64,000 nt of DNA from positions 25,226 to 89,225 of the forward strand of contig NZ_JADZ01000027.1 in the NCBI RefSeq assembly GCF_000518645.1, written 5' to 3'. Positions 54,186 to 63,380 of this stretch are shown in pieces. Source of the DNA: Curvibacter gracilis ATCC BAA-807 (lineage in GTDB: Bacteria; Pseudomonadota; Gammaproteobacteria; Burkholderiales; Burkholderiaceae_C). Positions within the stretch are counted from its first letter, which is position 1. Each line of letters opens with the position of its first letter. Under the pieces are notes generated by a model that searched no databases, was not told where the DNA came from, and was given only the letters and a program-made list of their open reading frames with translations. The position numbers were made by a program, and so were the translations under genes.

Positions 54186-54557
54186 TCAGAGAAGAGCGGA
54201 AAGCGGTGGCGCTCTGGGCGCCGGCGTCAGCCAGGCCACCTCCAGCGGCACGCTGGGCAGGTCGCGGGGCAGAAGGCTGGGCTGGGCGGCAGCGAACCGC
54301 ACTGGCACCGGTGGCTCGCCCGGCACGTCGATGTGCTGGCTCGCCAGGTGCGCACAGACCACGCAGATGTCGGTCTCGGTGTCGGGGCTGGAGTCACCGT
54401 CAGCGGGCGTGGCCACTCCCTCGGTCGACAGGGCCGTGGGCGCCAACATGCGCCAGCCATTCCGGTGCGACAGATCGTGCGCCATCGGCAGGACCGCCGT
54501 GCCGGCCGCAGCCAGCAACAGCATCCAGACGAATCGAACTATCCAGGATCGGCGCAT
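54186..54557 (-). CDS. DUF2946-like small membrane/periplasmic protein
   Basis: A 123-residue protein with an N-terminal hydrophobic helix (SWIVRFVWMLLLAAAGTAVLP), then AHDLSHRNG and the cysteine motif DICVVCAHLAS, resembling DUF2946 proteins often found before TonB-dependent copper or metal receptors. The C-terminus is Pro-rich. It is separated from the receptor gene by 136 bases and shares its direction. The His/Cys residues could bind a metal. Identification is by pattern and context and may be wrong. Confidence 0.65.
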   Translation of the reverse strand: MRRSWIVRFVWMLLLAAAGTAVLPMAHDLSHRNGWRMLAPTALSTEGVATPADGDSSPDTETDICVVCAHLASQHIDVPGEPPVPVRFAAAQPSLLPRDLPSVPLEVAWLTPAPRAPPLSALL

Positions 54558-54834
54558 CCGGCGATTCTAGTGGGATGCCCAGCCGCCAAGACCGACACGG
54601 CGTCGCTCAAGGCAGGGCACGGGGCCGCCGCCGAGCCACAGGCTGTGACAGCAAAACCTGACCTATCTCAGTGAGACACACCGCCGAGTTGTGCACAATG
54701 CCCGCTGGGTCTGCCAAAGTACGGACCCCGTGCGGGGCCCGCAAGGTGTCGCCCTGGTCAGCATGGCGCCTGACCCCGTCCCGGCGCCCGCCCTGCCGCA
54801 CGCCCTCTCCAACCTCAGCCCTGCTCACCGTTCT

Positions 54835-55752
54835 ATGCTCAGTTTTCTCCCGCCCGTGCTCAGGGGCGTCATTGCCTTCGTGCTGCTGGTCGTCAACACC
54901 TTGTTCTGGTGCGCCCTGCTGTTCATCCTGGCGCTGTTCAAGCTGGTGCTGCCCTTTCAGGGCGTGCGTACCTTCATCGACCCCTGGCTGAACCGCATCG
55001 CCACCGCCTGGATCAGCTGCAACAGCGGCTGGATGGCCCTGACCCAACGCACCCGCTGGGATGTGCAGGGCGTCGACCAGCTGCCCTACAAGGGCTGGTA
55101 CCTGGTCAATGCCAACCACCAGAGCTGGGTCGACATCTTTGCGCTGCAGCACCAGCTGAACCTGCGCATCCCGATGCTGAAGTTCTTCATCAAGCAACAG
55201 CTGATCTACGTGCCGGTGATCGGCCTGGCCTGGTGGGCGCTGGATTTTCCGTTCATGAAACGCCACTCGCGCGATGCCCTGCGCAAGAACCCGGGCCTGC
55301 GTGACCAAGACCGCGAGACCACCCGCAAGGCCTGCGAGAAGTTCGCCCTGGTGCCCACCAGCATCATGAACTTTGCCGAAGGCACGCGCTTCACGCCCGA
55401 GAAGCACCGCCGCACCTCCTCGCCCTACCGCCACCTGCTCAAGCCCAAGGCCGGCGCGCTGGCCATGTCGCTCAATGCCATGGGCGAGCGCTTCCACTCG
55501 CTGATCGACGCCACCATCGTCTACCCCGATGGCGTGCCCAGTTTCTGGGATTTTCTGTGTGGGCGCTGCCCGCGCGTGATCATGCGCGTGCACCAGGTGG
55601 CCATTCCGCCTGAGTTCGCCCAGGGCGACTACGACAAGGATTCGGAGTTCCGCGGCACCTTCCACCGCTGGCTGGGTGATCTGTGGGAGCGCAAGGACGC
55701 CGAGATCGACACCCTGCTGCAAGCCAACGCCGCTCAGGGCAAGCACCGCTAA
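54835..55752 (+). CDS. YihG-type 1-acylglycerol-phosphate acyltransferase
   Basis: A 305-residue PlsC-superfamily acyltransferase. Motif I is NANHQSWVDIFAL near residue 95 and motif III is FAEGTRFTPEKH near 181; LDFPFMKRHSRDAL and ETTRKACEKF match the YihG group closely. An N-terminal helix (LRGVIAFVLLVVNTLFW) anchors it. It would acylate lysophosphatidic acid or a related lipid at the inner membrane. ATG 54835 matches the family; an ATG at 54763 would add 24 Pro-rich residues. Confidence 0.91.
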   Translation: MLSFLPPVLRGVIAFVLLVVNTLFWCALLFILALFKLVLPFQGVRTFIDPWLNRIATAWISCNSGWMALTQRTRWDVQGVDQLPYKGWYLVNANHQSWVDIFALQHQLNLRIPMLKFFIKQQLIYVPVIGLAWWALDFPFMKRHSRDALRKNPGLRDQDRETTRKACEKFALVPTSIMNFAEGTRFTPEKHRRTSSPYRHLLKPKAGALAMSLNAMGERFHSLIDATIVYPDGVPSFWDFLCGRCPRVIMRVHQVAIPPEFAQGDYDKDSEFRGTFHRWLGDLWERKDAEIDTLLQANAAQGKHR

Positions 55753-55853
55753 GCGGGGGCCCTCGCCTCCGTCAAACACCTGCCACATCCGGCAGGCCAC
55801 AATCCCCCCGCCGGGCTGCAACCGCAGCCCGCACCATCCACTCTGGAGCCACC

Positions 55854-56309
55854 ATGCCCAATACCCGGGACACCGACAAGTCCATTCCCCTCGACCAACC
55901 CCTGGTCAACGGCCTCACACCAGCTGAGATCTTCACCAGCTGCGTCGAAGGCTTCAACTTCGGCACCGCGCACCAGGAGAGCTGGATCGAGCGCTTCAGC
56001 GAACCCGAGTGGGATGCCGAGTTCGTCAATGAACGCACAGGCTTCACCTGCCGCATCGCCACCTTCTTCGAACTGCTCGAAGACGAAACCGGCGACGCCG
56101 AAGCCGAGGACTACACCGTGCTGCGCTATGTGGTCGAACTCCAGCTGGGCGAAGCCCAGTACATCTCGGTGATGTGGGAAGCCCACAACGCCGGCCCGGC
56201 CGACGCCGAGTTCATGAAGCAGTGCGCCCACAAGACCCTGATCAAGATGAGCGCCGTCATCGGTGTCAAGGTGGGCTACGAGCTGATGCAGGATCCGTCG
56301 GAGTACTGA
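55854..56309 (+). CDS. Acidic conserved protein of unknown function
   Basis: A 151-residue, strongly acidic cytoplasmic protein with no signal or membrane helix. It has GLTPAEIFTSCVEGFNFGTA near residue 20, FFELLEDETGDAEAEDYTVLRY near 72 and KQCAHKTLIKMSAVIGVKVGYEL near the end. I do not recognise the family. It begins 101 bases after the acyltransferase gene in the same direction. The regular alternation of acidic residues and the absence of low complexity support a real gene. Confidence 0.72.
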   Translation: MPNTRDTDKSIPLDQPLVNGLTPAEIFTSCVEGFNFGTAHQESWIERFSEPEWDAEFVNERTGFTCRIATFFELLEDETGDAEAEDYTVLRYVVELQLGEAQYISVMWEAHNAGPADAEFMKQCAHKTLIKMSAVIGVKVGYELMQDPSEY

Positions 56310-56507
56310 TACTCAGACCACCGCAGCAGTTCAGGTCGCGATGACACTGCGCCTGTCCTGCCTGCGCCCCCCTTCTTCTGCCGTACCCAGACGGCACGGG
56401 TGCCCGCTCAGATTTTGCCCGGGCTGCACAGCTGAGATCGGAAACTCCACTTTTCTCACTATGATCAAGTGCTGAAAAATGACCGACAAGTAAAGGGGTT
56501 GTAATTT

Positions 56508-59063
56508 ATGGGGGGCAGATCCATGAATCTGAGGGCGAAGGTCCGATCGTTCGGCCAACTGGCTGCGGCAGGTGTGTTGATTTTGGGGCTGAGTGCCTGC
56601 GGCGGCGGTGGCAGCGGTGGCAGCAGCGACATAGGACTGGGCACGCCGAGCGCAGGCTCTGCCCCATCGGCACCCACCGTCACCATCACGAACGGCAGTG
56701 CGGCCTACGCCCAAAACACGGTCAAATTCAGCGCCAGCAGCACCGACCCGGCTGGGCGAGCACTCAGCTTCACCTGGGATTTCGGTGATGGCTCATCCGC
56801 CGTGACCGGGGCCAGTGTGGCGCATCGGTATGCCGCAGCGGGCACCTTCGACCTGAAGCTGACCGCCACCAACACGGCCAATGTCTCGGCTACAAGCACC
56901 ATTCCCATCGAGGTGCTGTCCCCGGCGCCTTCCACCCCCCAGTTGACAATCAACAATGGCACCGTCGTGTATGCCACAGTAGCCGCCAGCCTGAGTGCCA
57001 GCAGCACCGACCCCTTGGGCCTCAACCTGGGCTACGCCTGGGATTTCGGCGATGGTCAGTCCGCGACGGGCGCCAGCGTCACCCACGTATTCAACTCGGC
57101 GGGCACCTATACCCTTGCCGTCAAGGCCACCAACACAGCCAGCCAGTCCACCTCTGCCACCCAACAGATCACGGTGCTCGCACCTGCAGTAACCACACCC
57201 GTCATCAGCAGCTCACCGTCGTCGCCCCGAGTGGGCCAGACCGTCAATTTCGTCGGCAGAGCCAGCAGCTCCAAAGGGCTGGCTATCACCTACCAATGGA
57301 TGTTTGGCGATGGCAGCACGGCAACAGGCAGCAGCGTGAGCCACACCTACACCAGCGCAGGCACCTACAGCGTGAGCCTCACGGCGCAAGACAGCAATGG
57401 CAACGCGGCCACGGCTACCTTCCAGCAAACGATCATGGGTACCGCCGACAGCAGCGCGCTAGTCGTCGACTGCAGCGGCAGCAACTGCGGTGCGCTCAGC
57501 GCCAGCAGCTACTCGGGCAATGGAGTGGGGGCCTGGCGCTTCGTCAACCCTGTGAACGCTCCGACCACCCTCAACATCAACATCTCAGGGGTGAAGTCTG
57601 GTCAACATGCCACCTTGATCTTCACCAACACAGGAACGACCACGGCCCAAAGCCCATCCGAGGGGAGCTTGAGCAGCCCGGTACTCGCGGCATCCGGCAA
57701 CGCTGCGGCCCGCACCACCACAACGGTACAAACCGCAGAACGCCTGCTCAGCGCCGATGCCGAGGCTCAATCCCACAGTGAACTGCTGGCAAAGAACCGG
57801 GCCATGGCGGGCCTGTTGGCGGGCAATTCCACGGCGAGGTCAGCCCAATCTGGGAGCAACACGTCCCTTCTGGGTGGGCGGTCGACGCAACTCAATTCAA
57901 CGCCCGCGGTCGGAACGGCGCGCACCTGGAATGATCTATACAACAGCCTGACCACGCCAGTGCTCTACGCCACCACGGCTGCCGCCACCTGCAGCCTGCC
58001 CTCCGGACGAAACGTGGTGTTCTGGCTCGACTCCGAGGCCACACGGACCGGCCTGGTGAGCGCCAGTGACATCACCGCCATGCAAACGACTGTCTGTGGC
58101 GCCTCCGGCGGTTTTGATCGCATGAACGCACTGCTCGGCGACGTCTGGGGGCCTTCGGCCAACAACTACTCTACCCAGCTGATCCAGGACGGCAGCAGTT
58201 TGCTGGACATCAACATCGCCATCGTCAACGCTCCCAGCACGGCGGGTTGGGCGGGCTACTTTTATGGCGTGAACAACTTCCTGAAATCGGCGGCCACCAC
58301 CACGGCCAACTCGAACCAGGCCCTGGTGTTCTTCATCAACGCCGCCCAGATCCAGGCCTCGCGAGCCTACGCCATCTCGTCGTTGTTGCATGAAGCAACC
58401 CACATGACCAACTTCTACCAGCGATCTGTCGCGCGCAACACCTCGCACGACACCTGGCTGGAGGAGACGAGCGCCATGATGACCGAAGACATCGTGACGC
58501 CGGTGGTCAATGCGGGCTACAACCCGATCGCTTCCATCCGTGTGCCCACTTACATGGCCACCGGTGGCGGCACATCCTATATCAATTGGGTCGATCTCTC
58601 AGGCAAGAATTACGCCATCGGAGGCGCCTTCGGTGCCTACCTCAATCGCCGGTATGGCCTGTCGGTCTACAAGCAGCTGATCACCACCTGCAATGACGGT
58701 GGCTCGGCTTCCAACGGCAGCTACACATGCCTTGATGCCCTGATCAAAGCCAACGGAGGTTCGGGCTTGGCCGACGACTTCGCCCATTTCGGTGCGGCCC
58801 TGTTTGCCCCAGTTCCGCTGACACTTGCCATCGCTCAGTACGGCTTGCCTAGCAAAACCGATGGCGGCTACACACTAGGGGCGGTGGACACGACGCAGTT
58901 CGCGAGCAAGCTGCCCTCGCAGCCCACCCCCATCGGTGCATCAGGCTTCTCGGCGACCAGCCATTACTACAGCGTGGACACCATCGGCACCGGCGCTGTC
59001 AGCTATGTTCGCAACAATGTCATCGTTCCGGCTGGCAGCACCTTGCTGCTGGTCATCCGCTGA
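56508..59063 (+). CDS. PKD-domain lipoprotein with HExxH peptidase motif
   Basis: An 851-residue lipoprotein. A signal peptide ends in the lipobox LSAC (cysteine at residue 32) before a Gly/Ser linker. Three PKD domains follow, with WDFGDG near residues 89 and 177 and WMFGDG near 263. The C-terminal half carries HEATH (H628, E629, H632) followed by WLEE near 652, the arrangement of the M30 hyicolysin-like metallopeptidases; AYAISSLLHEATHMTNFYQR is close to that family. It would act at the cell surface or periplasm on proteins. ATG 56508 has AAGGGG upstream; ATG 56523 is possible. Preceded by a 198-base gap. Confidence 0.85.
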   Translation: MGGRSMNLRAKVRSFGQLAAAGVLILGLSACGGGGSGGSSDIGLGTPSAGSAPSAPTVTITNGSAAYAQNTVKFSASSTDPAGRALSFTWDFGDGSSAVTGASVAHRYAAAGTFDLKLTATNTANVSATSTIPIEVLSPAPSTPQLTINNGTVVYATVAASLSASSTDPLGLNLGYAWDFGDGQSATGASVTHVFNSAGTYTLAVKATNTASQSTSATQQITVLAPAVTTPVISSSPSSPRVGQTVNFVGRASSSKGLAITYQWMFGDGSTATGSSVSHTYTSAGTYSVSLTAQDSNGNAATATFQQTIMGTADSSALVVDCSGSNCGALSASSYSGNGVGAWRFVNPVNAPTTLNINISGVKSGQHATLIFTNTGTTTAQSPSEGSLSSPVLAASGNAAARTTTTVQTAERLLSADAEAQSHSELLAKNRAMAGLLAGNSTARSAQSGSNTSLLGGRSTQLNSTPAVGTARTWNDLYNSLTTPVLYATTAAATCSLPSGRNVVFWLDSEATRTGLVSASDITAMQTTVCGASGGFDRMNALLGDVWGPSANNYSTQLIQDGSSLLDINIAIVNAPSTAGWAGYFYGVNNFLKSAATTTANSNQALVFFINAAQIQASRAYAISSLLHEATHMTNFYQRSVARNTSHDTWLEETSAMMTEDIVTPVVNAGYNPIASIRVPTYMATGGGTSYINWVDLSGKNYAIGGAFGAYLNRRYGLSVYKQLITTCNDGGSASNGSYTCLDALIKANGGSGLADDFAHFGAALFAPVPLTLAIAQYGLPSKTDGGYTLGAVDTTQFASKLPSQPTPIGASGFSATSHYYSVDTIGTGAVSYVRNNVIVPAGSTLLLVIR

Positions 59064-59064
59064 T

Positions 59065-59490
59065 ATGACGCGCCACGCCCTCCGGCTGCACCTGCACTTG
59101 GGGCTTGCATTGGCCTTGGGTGCAGGCGTGGTGGGTTGCGCCAGCCCGGAATCGCGCACTGCATCCAACATCTCATCCGCCCACATGGGCAGCAAGGCTG
59201 CAGCCACCTGGACGGGCTCGGGCATGTTGACCCGCAAAGGCAACGCCCCCTTCTCTTGGTGGGCCCTGCAGGTCGAATCGGGCGAAGTCTGGCGCCTTGA
59301 GCTGCCATCCACCCTGCCCGAGTCTGCGCTGGAGGCCAGGCAGAACTGCAAAGTTCTGGTCAGTGGTTACGCGTCGGATGGCCTGCTGGGCACCCGGCTT
59401 CTGCAAGTGCGCAGCATCAGCGGAATACAACGCCCAGAGCTCGGTGGACCAGAGAACCTGCGCTGCCAATTTTCTCTGACCACGCCTTGA
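59065..59490 (+). CDS. Small lipoprotein of unknown function
   Basis: A 141-residue lipoprotein with signal HLGLALALGAGVVGCAS, lipobox cysteine near residue 25. The mature part is short and polar with WWALQVESGEVWRLEL and CKVLVSGYASDGLLGTRLLQV, suggesting a single beta-rich (perhaps OB-like) domain. It starts two bases after the stop of the PKD-protease gene, so the two are surely co-transcribed and may work together, for example as a partner or inhibitor. A terminator follows. Confidence 0.8.
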   Translation: MTRHALRLHLHLGLALALGAGVVGCASPESRTASNISSAHMGSKAAATWTGSGMLTRKGNAPFSWWALQVESGEVWRLELPSTLPESALEARQNCKVLVSGYASDGLLGTRLLQVRSISGIQRPELGGPENLRCQFSLTTP

Positions 59491-59566
59491 GGCACGAACA
59501 ACCCCACAGCACGACACTGTGGATGAGCGCTGAGGCTGCCGCTGTCCCCTTCCGTCGTTGCAAAAG

Positions 59567-59601
59567 AAAAGCCCGCTCTGCATAAGTGCAGGCGGGCTTT
59601 T
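59567..59601. terminator. Bidirectional rho-independent terminator
   Basis: Arms AAAAGCCCGC (59567-59576) and GCGGGCTTTT (59592-59601) with an inner CTGCA/TGCAG stem. A residues precede it and T residues follow it, so it can end the lipoprotein transcript on the plus strand and the dapD transcript on the minus strand. Confidence 0.85.
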
Positions 59602-59647
59602 TCAACACTCGGGCCCAAGCGATGCGACGCTCAACGGCGCCGGCACA

Positions 59648-60847
59648 TTAATTCTTGTGCAGATCGCCGTTCAGGATGTCTTCGCCGTTGTCCAGCTTCT
59701 TGGCAAAGTCGATGTTGCGGCGGGTGCGCACCACTTCCAGGCCACCGGTCTGGTTGTGACGGCGGAAGGTCACGGCGTTGATGCCCACCAGTTCGATCGC
59801 CTTCACGGTCTTGCCGTTCAGCGGGTGGCCTTCAACGTCCACCTTCACCAGCGACGAGGCCATCAGGGCCACCTCGGCCGCCAGGATCACGGCATCACCC
59901 ACCGGAATGCCCAGGGCCGAGTTCACCTCCAGCAGACAGTTACGGCCCACCGAGATCGGCGTGTTGTTGCCGCCCGAAAGCACACCCAGGGTGGAAGCAC
60001 CACCGCCCAGGTCGGTGCCCGCACCCACGAACACCGAGGAGCTGATGCGGCCTTCGACCATCGACGGGCCTTCGGTGCCGGCGTTGAAGTTGATGTAGCT
60101 GGCACCCGGCATCAGGGTCGTGCCTTCGCCCAGGTAGGCGCCCAGGCGCACCTTGTGTTGATCGGTGATGCGCACGCCCATTTTCACGGCATTGATGCGG
60201 TGCACATACAGCGGGAACTTGTCGACCATGTGGGGCGCAAATTCGGTATTGCCAAATGCAGCGCCCAACAAAGCCTGATCAATTTCAGCCGCATCCATCG
60301 GCACATCACCCACCCAGGCCACATTCGGGAACTTGGTGAAAATCTTGGTCAGATTCAGTTGGTTCGGCTTGAAATGGCGATTGCTCAGGCCATAAAGCTT
60401 GAGCGTGCTGTCTTCAACGCCTTGCGGGTCGATGTCGTCGAAGATGAAGGTGGCCACGATTTCAGAAGCCGCGCCAGCCGGGGCAGCCGCCAGCTGGGCC
60501 GCGGCCTGCTGCAGGGCCACCAGGTTGGGGTGCTGTTTGCCGTCGTTCACGAACGGGGCGAAATAGCGCAGGGCCTCAGCCAGCTGAGCAGCGCTCAGCA
60601 CCACGTTCTGCACACCGGTGGGCTCAATGCCCAAAACCTTCATCAAAATGGCGGCGCTGCCAGTATTCTGGCCCGGGCCATTCACCACGGGATAACGCAC
60701 CGAAGCCAAAGTGCGGTTGGCTGTATAAACCTGACGCCCCACCGCAAACAAAATCGGATTTTTATAAGCCGCAGTGGCTTGATAATCGCTGACGATGCGC
60801 TTGAACGCGTCGGCATCTTGCGGATAATCTTGGGTGGTCTGGCTCAT
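59648..60847 (-). CDS. dapD: Long-form tetrahydrodipicolinate N-succinyltransferase
   Basis: A 399-residue DapD of the long type found in Pseudomonas and Actinobacteria, not the 274-residue E. coli type. It succinylates tetrahydrodipicolinate in lysine/diaminopimelate synthesis. The left-handed beta-helix is visible as hexapeptide repeats: YLGEGTTLMPGASYINFNAG, then MVEGRISSSVFVGAGTDLGGGAS and LSGGNNTPISVGRNCLLEVN, near residues 218-300. Start ATG 60847. A bidirectional terminator follows it. It stands alone, away from other dap genes. Confidence 0.88.
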   Translation of the reverse strand: MSQTTQDYPQDADAFKRIVSDYQATAAYKNPILFAVGRQVYTANRTLASVRYPVVNGPGQNTGSAAILMKVLGIEPTGVQNVVLSAAQLAEALRYFAPFVNDGKQHPNLVALQQAAAQLAAAPAGAASEIVATFIFDDIDPQGVEDSTLKLYGLSNRHFKPNQLNLTKIFTKFPNVAWVGDVPMDAAEIDQALLGAAFGNTEFAPHMVDKFPLYVHRINAVKMGVRITDQHKVRLGAYLGEGTTLMPGASYINFNAGTEGPSMVEGRISSSVFVGAGTDLGGGASTLGVLSGGNNTPISVGRNCLLEVNSALGIPVGDAVILAAEVALMASSLVKVDVEGHPLNGKTVKAIELVGINAVTFRRHNQTGGLEVVRTRRNIDFAKKLDNGEDILNGDLHKN

Positions 60848-61014
60848 TATCTGATTCCTTCGCCCCGGCTCGGGGTGATATTGACGAAAAATGTCCAAAA
60901 TTATAAGGGGGATGGGGGCCTGCCTGCCTCGGGCAGCAGCGATGGCCGTGGGCAGCGCGGGGTGATGTGCAGGGTTAACATCCGGGCGCAAACCTGCCCT
61001 GCATCGGAGCCCTC

Positions 61015-61827
61015 TTGACCACCCCGACCTCATCGACCTACCAGCGCCTGCCCGCTCTGTTCCTGCCGCATGGTGGGGGCCCCTCTTTCTTCATGAACGG
61101 TGAACGCAAAGAGCGCTATCAGGCCACCGAAGACTTTCTTCGCAGCGTCGACAGCCTGCTGCCGGCACGCCCCCAGGCCATTCTGATCATCACGGCCCAC
61201 TGGGAAGCCGAGGTGCCCAGCTTCACGGGCGGCGCCCACCCCGGCCTGATCTACGACTATTACGGATTTCCACCTGAGACCTACGCCTTGCAGTACCCAG
61301 CCCCCGGCCTGCCGGCGCTGGCTCAGCGCGCCAGCACGCTGCTGCACCAGGCGGGTTTGCCAGCACGTGTCGACGCCGACTACGGATGGGACCACGGCGT
61401 GTTCATCCCTCTCAAGGTGATGTACCCGCAGGCCGATGTGCCGGTGGTCGCCATGTCGCTGCAAGCCAGCCTCGACCCCCTGCTCCATGCTCAGCTCGGT
61501 GCCGCGCTGAGCCCGCTGCGTGACGAAGGCGTGCTGATCGTGGGCTCGGGCATGAGTTATCACAACCTGCGCCAGTTCGCACAGGCGGCCCCCCTGTCGC
61601 ACGATTTTCACGACTGGCTGGATGCAGCTGTGCAAGGCACCCAGGCCCAACGTGCCGAACGGCTGGCGCAATGGCACCGGGCACCGGGCGGCCTGGCCTC
61701 CCACCCGCGTGAAGAGCATCTGTTGCCTTTGATGGTCGCCAGCGGGGCTGGCTCCGACGCGCCGGGTCGCCCGCTGTGGCGCGGCGCAGTGGGCCCCAGC
61801 GCCCTGGGGGCCTGGGCCTTCGACTGA
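61015..61827 (+). CDS. LigB/DODA-type extradiol dioxygenase-family protein
   Basis: A 270-residue protein of the LigB superfamily that usually uses Fe(II) to cleave aromatic diols. Metal-site histidines lie in LFLPHGGGPSFF near residue 19 and ITAHWEAEVP near 62, with DADYGWDHGVFIPL near 123; a later conserved histidine is in GSGMSYHNLRQF. It starts at TTG 61015 with GGAG six bases upstream. Relatives include DOPA-extradiol dioxygenases and YgiD; the substrate is not known. It converges on the EAL gene with 17 bases between. Confidence 0.9.
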   Translation: MTTPTSSTYQRLPALFLPHGGGPSFFMNGERKERYQATEDFLRSVDSLLPARPQAILIITAHWEAEVPSFTGGAHPGLIYDYYGFPPETYALQYPAPGLPALAQRASTLLHQAGLPARVDADYGWDHGVFIPLKVMYPQADVPVVAMSLQASLDPLLHAQLGAALSPLRDEGVLIVGSGMSYHNLRQFAQAAPLSHDFHDWLDAAVQGTQAQRAERLAQWHRAPGGLASHPREEHLLPLMVASGAGSDAPGRPLWRGAVGPSALGAWAFD

Positions 61828-61844
61828 AGCCCCCAGCCCCGGTT

Positions 61845-63368
61845 TCAGTGCGAGCCTGCGCCCTGGCCGGGCAGCTCGGCCAATTCGGCCAGTTCGGCCA
61901 CCACCGTGGCGTTGAACAGCGAGTCGCTGAAGCCCGGTCCCCGCCGATCGTTGGGGGCGGCCATGGCCAGGCGTTCCATCTCGGCCGCCGGAATCGGACG
62001 GGAAAACAGGTAGCCCTGCAACTCGTCGCAACCGATCTTCATCAGCCAGTCGCATTGCTGCTGGGTTTCCACCCCTTCGGCCACCACCTTGAGGTTCAAG
62101 GCCTTGGCCAGGCCGATGATCGAGGTCGCGATCGAGCGGGCGTCCTCGCTTTCGCCCAGGTCCGCCACAAACGCCTGGTCCACCTTGAGTTCGGAGGCCG
62201 GCAGCCGGCGCAGCGTGGACAGGCTGGAGTAACCCGTGCCAAAGTCGTCGATCGACACATGCAAGCCCATGGCCCGCATCTTTTCAAAGGTCTTCTGGGT
62301 GCCCTTGGTGTCTTCCATCGCCACCGATTCGGTGATCTCGCAGGTGAAGCGCCCCGGCTGCAGGTGATACCGGTGCAACGCCTCCTCGATGCGCTCCACC
62401 AGGTCTTCCTGGCGCATCTGGTAGCCCGAGATGTTCACCGCCACCCGCATGCGCAGGCCCAACTCGCGCCAGTGCCCCGCCACACGGCAGGCCTCTTCGA
62501 TCACCCAGTTGCCGATCATGTTGATCAGGCCGTTGCGCTCGGCCAGCGGGATGAACACCGCCGGGCTCACATGGCCCCGTTTGGGGTGATGCCAGCGCAG
62601 CAGCGCCTCGGCGGCGGTGATGTGCAGGGTCCGTGCATCCACCTTGGGTTGGAAGTAAAGCTCCAGCTGCCCTTGTTCGATGGCCTGGCGCAAATCAGCC
62701 ACGAGCAGGGTCTGTTCGCGCAGGTCGGCACTCATCTGGGGGTCGTAAAGGCAGAAGTCGCCCCCGCCTTGGCGGCTCACCTGCCGCGCCGCGATCGAGG
62801 CATTCACCAGCAGTCGCGACCTGGCCCCGTGCTCGGGATAGACCGACACGCCGATCGAGCAGGTCAGCACCGTGGTGCCATGGTCGTGCTTCAGGGGCTC
62901 GGCAAATCGATCCAACAGCAACCGTGCAGCGTCCAGCCCCACTGCGCCGTTGCCCGACAGCAGCAACACAAACTCACCATCATTGAAGCAGCTGAGATCG
63001 GCACCAGCAGGCAGCAACGATTCGAGTCGCTGCGCGCTCAGCTTGATCAACTGGTCACCAAACTCCTGCCCGAAAGCCTGGTTGTGTGACTTGAACTCAT
63101 CAATGGTCAGAAACACCGCACAAAACGCACTGCCATCCCCGTCGGCCCGCGCAATCCAGTGGCCCAGCGCAGTCTCAATGCCGTTGCGATTCAACAAACC
63201 CGTGTTGGCGTCGTAGAGCGACAGCGCATCCATTTCTTCGGACACTGTCACCAGCTTCGCCCGGATGCGCTTGGAGCGCCAACGCTCACGCAGCAACAAG
63301 CCAAGGGCCACGAAGGTGCACAGCAGACTGAAGGCCAGGATTTCTAACGAGATTTGAAAATCTGCCAT
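61845..63368 (-). CDS. EAL phosphodiesterase with degenerate GGDEF domain
   Basis: A 507-residue protein with one N-terminal membrane helix (EILAFSLLCTFVALGLLL), a GGDEF domain whose signature is replaced by FNDGEF and so cannot make c-di-GMP, and an EAL domain with intact EALLRW, NISGYQM, ITESVAMED, IDDFGTGYSS and AEGVETQQQC. It should hydrolyse c-di-GMP with the dead GGDEF as a regulatory domain. ATG 63368 is my choice; ATG 63401 is possible. An inverted repeat lies between these starts. The C-terminus has the tandem AELAELAEL. Confidence 0.9.
   Translation of the reverse strand: MADFQISLEILAFSLLCTFVALGLLLRERWRSKRIRAKLVTVSEEMDALSLYDANTGLLNRNGIETALGHWIARADGDGSAFCAVFLTIDEFKSHNQAFGQEFGDQLIKLSAQRLESLLPAGADLSCFNDGEFVLLLSGNGAVGLDAARLLLDRFAEPLKHDHGTTVLTCSIGVSVYPEHGARSRLLVNASIAARQVSRQGGGDFCLYDPQMSADLREQTLLVADLRQAIEQGQLELYFQPKVDARTLHITAAEALLRWHHPKRGHVSPAVFIPLAERNGLINMIGNWVIEEACRVAGHWRELGLRMRVAVNISGYQMRQEDLVERIEEALHRYHLQPGRFTCEITESVAMEDTKGTQKTFEKMRAMGLHVSIDDFGTGYSSLSTLRRLPASELKVDQAFVADLGESEDARSIATSIIGLAKALNLKVVAEGVETQQQCDWLMKIGCDELQGYLFSRPIPAAEMERLAMAAPNDRRGPGFSDSLFNATVVAELAELAELPGQGAGSH
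61872..61898 (-). repeat. Three tandem 9-base units in the EAL gene
   Basis: CAGCTCGGC, CAATTCGGC and CAGTTCGGC lie head to tail and encode AELAELAEL near the protein C-terminus. Such repeats can change copy number by slippage without shifting frame. Only three copies, so the effect is probably small. Confidence 0.6.
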
Positions 63369-63380
63369 GTCAGTGATGAT

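Noticed and set aside
54666..54676. TCTCAGTGAGA palindrome upstream of the DUF2946-like gene
   Set aside because: It is only 11 bases, matches no known metal-regulator site that I can name, and is expected by chance at this window size.
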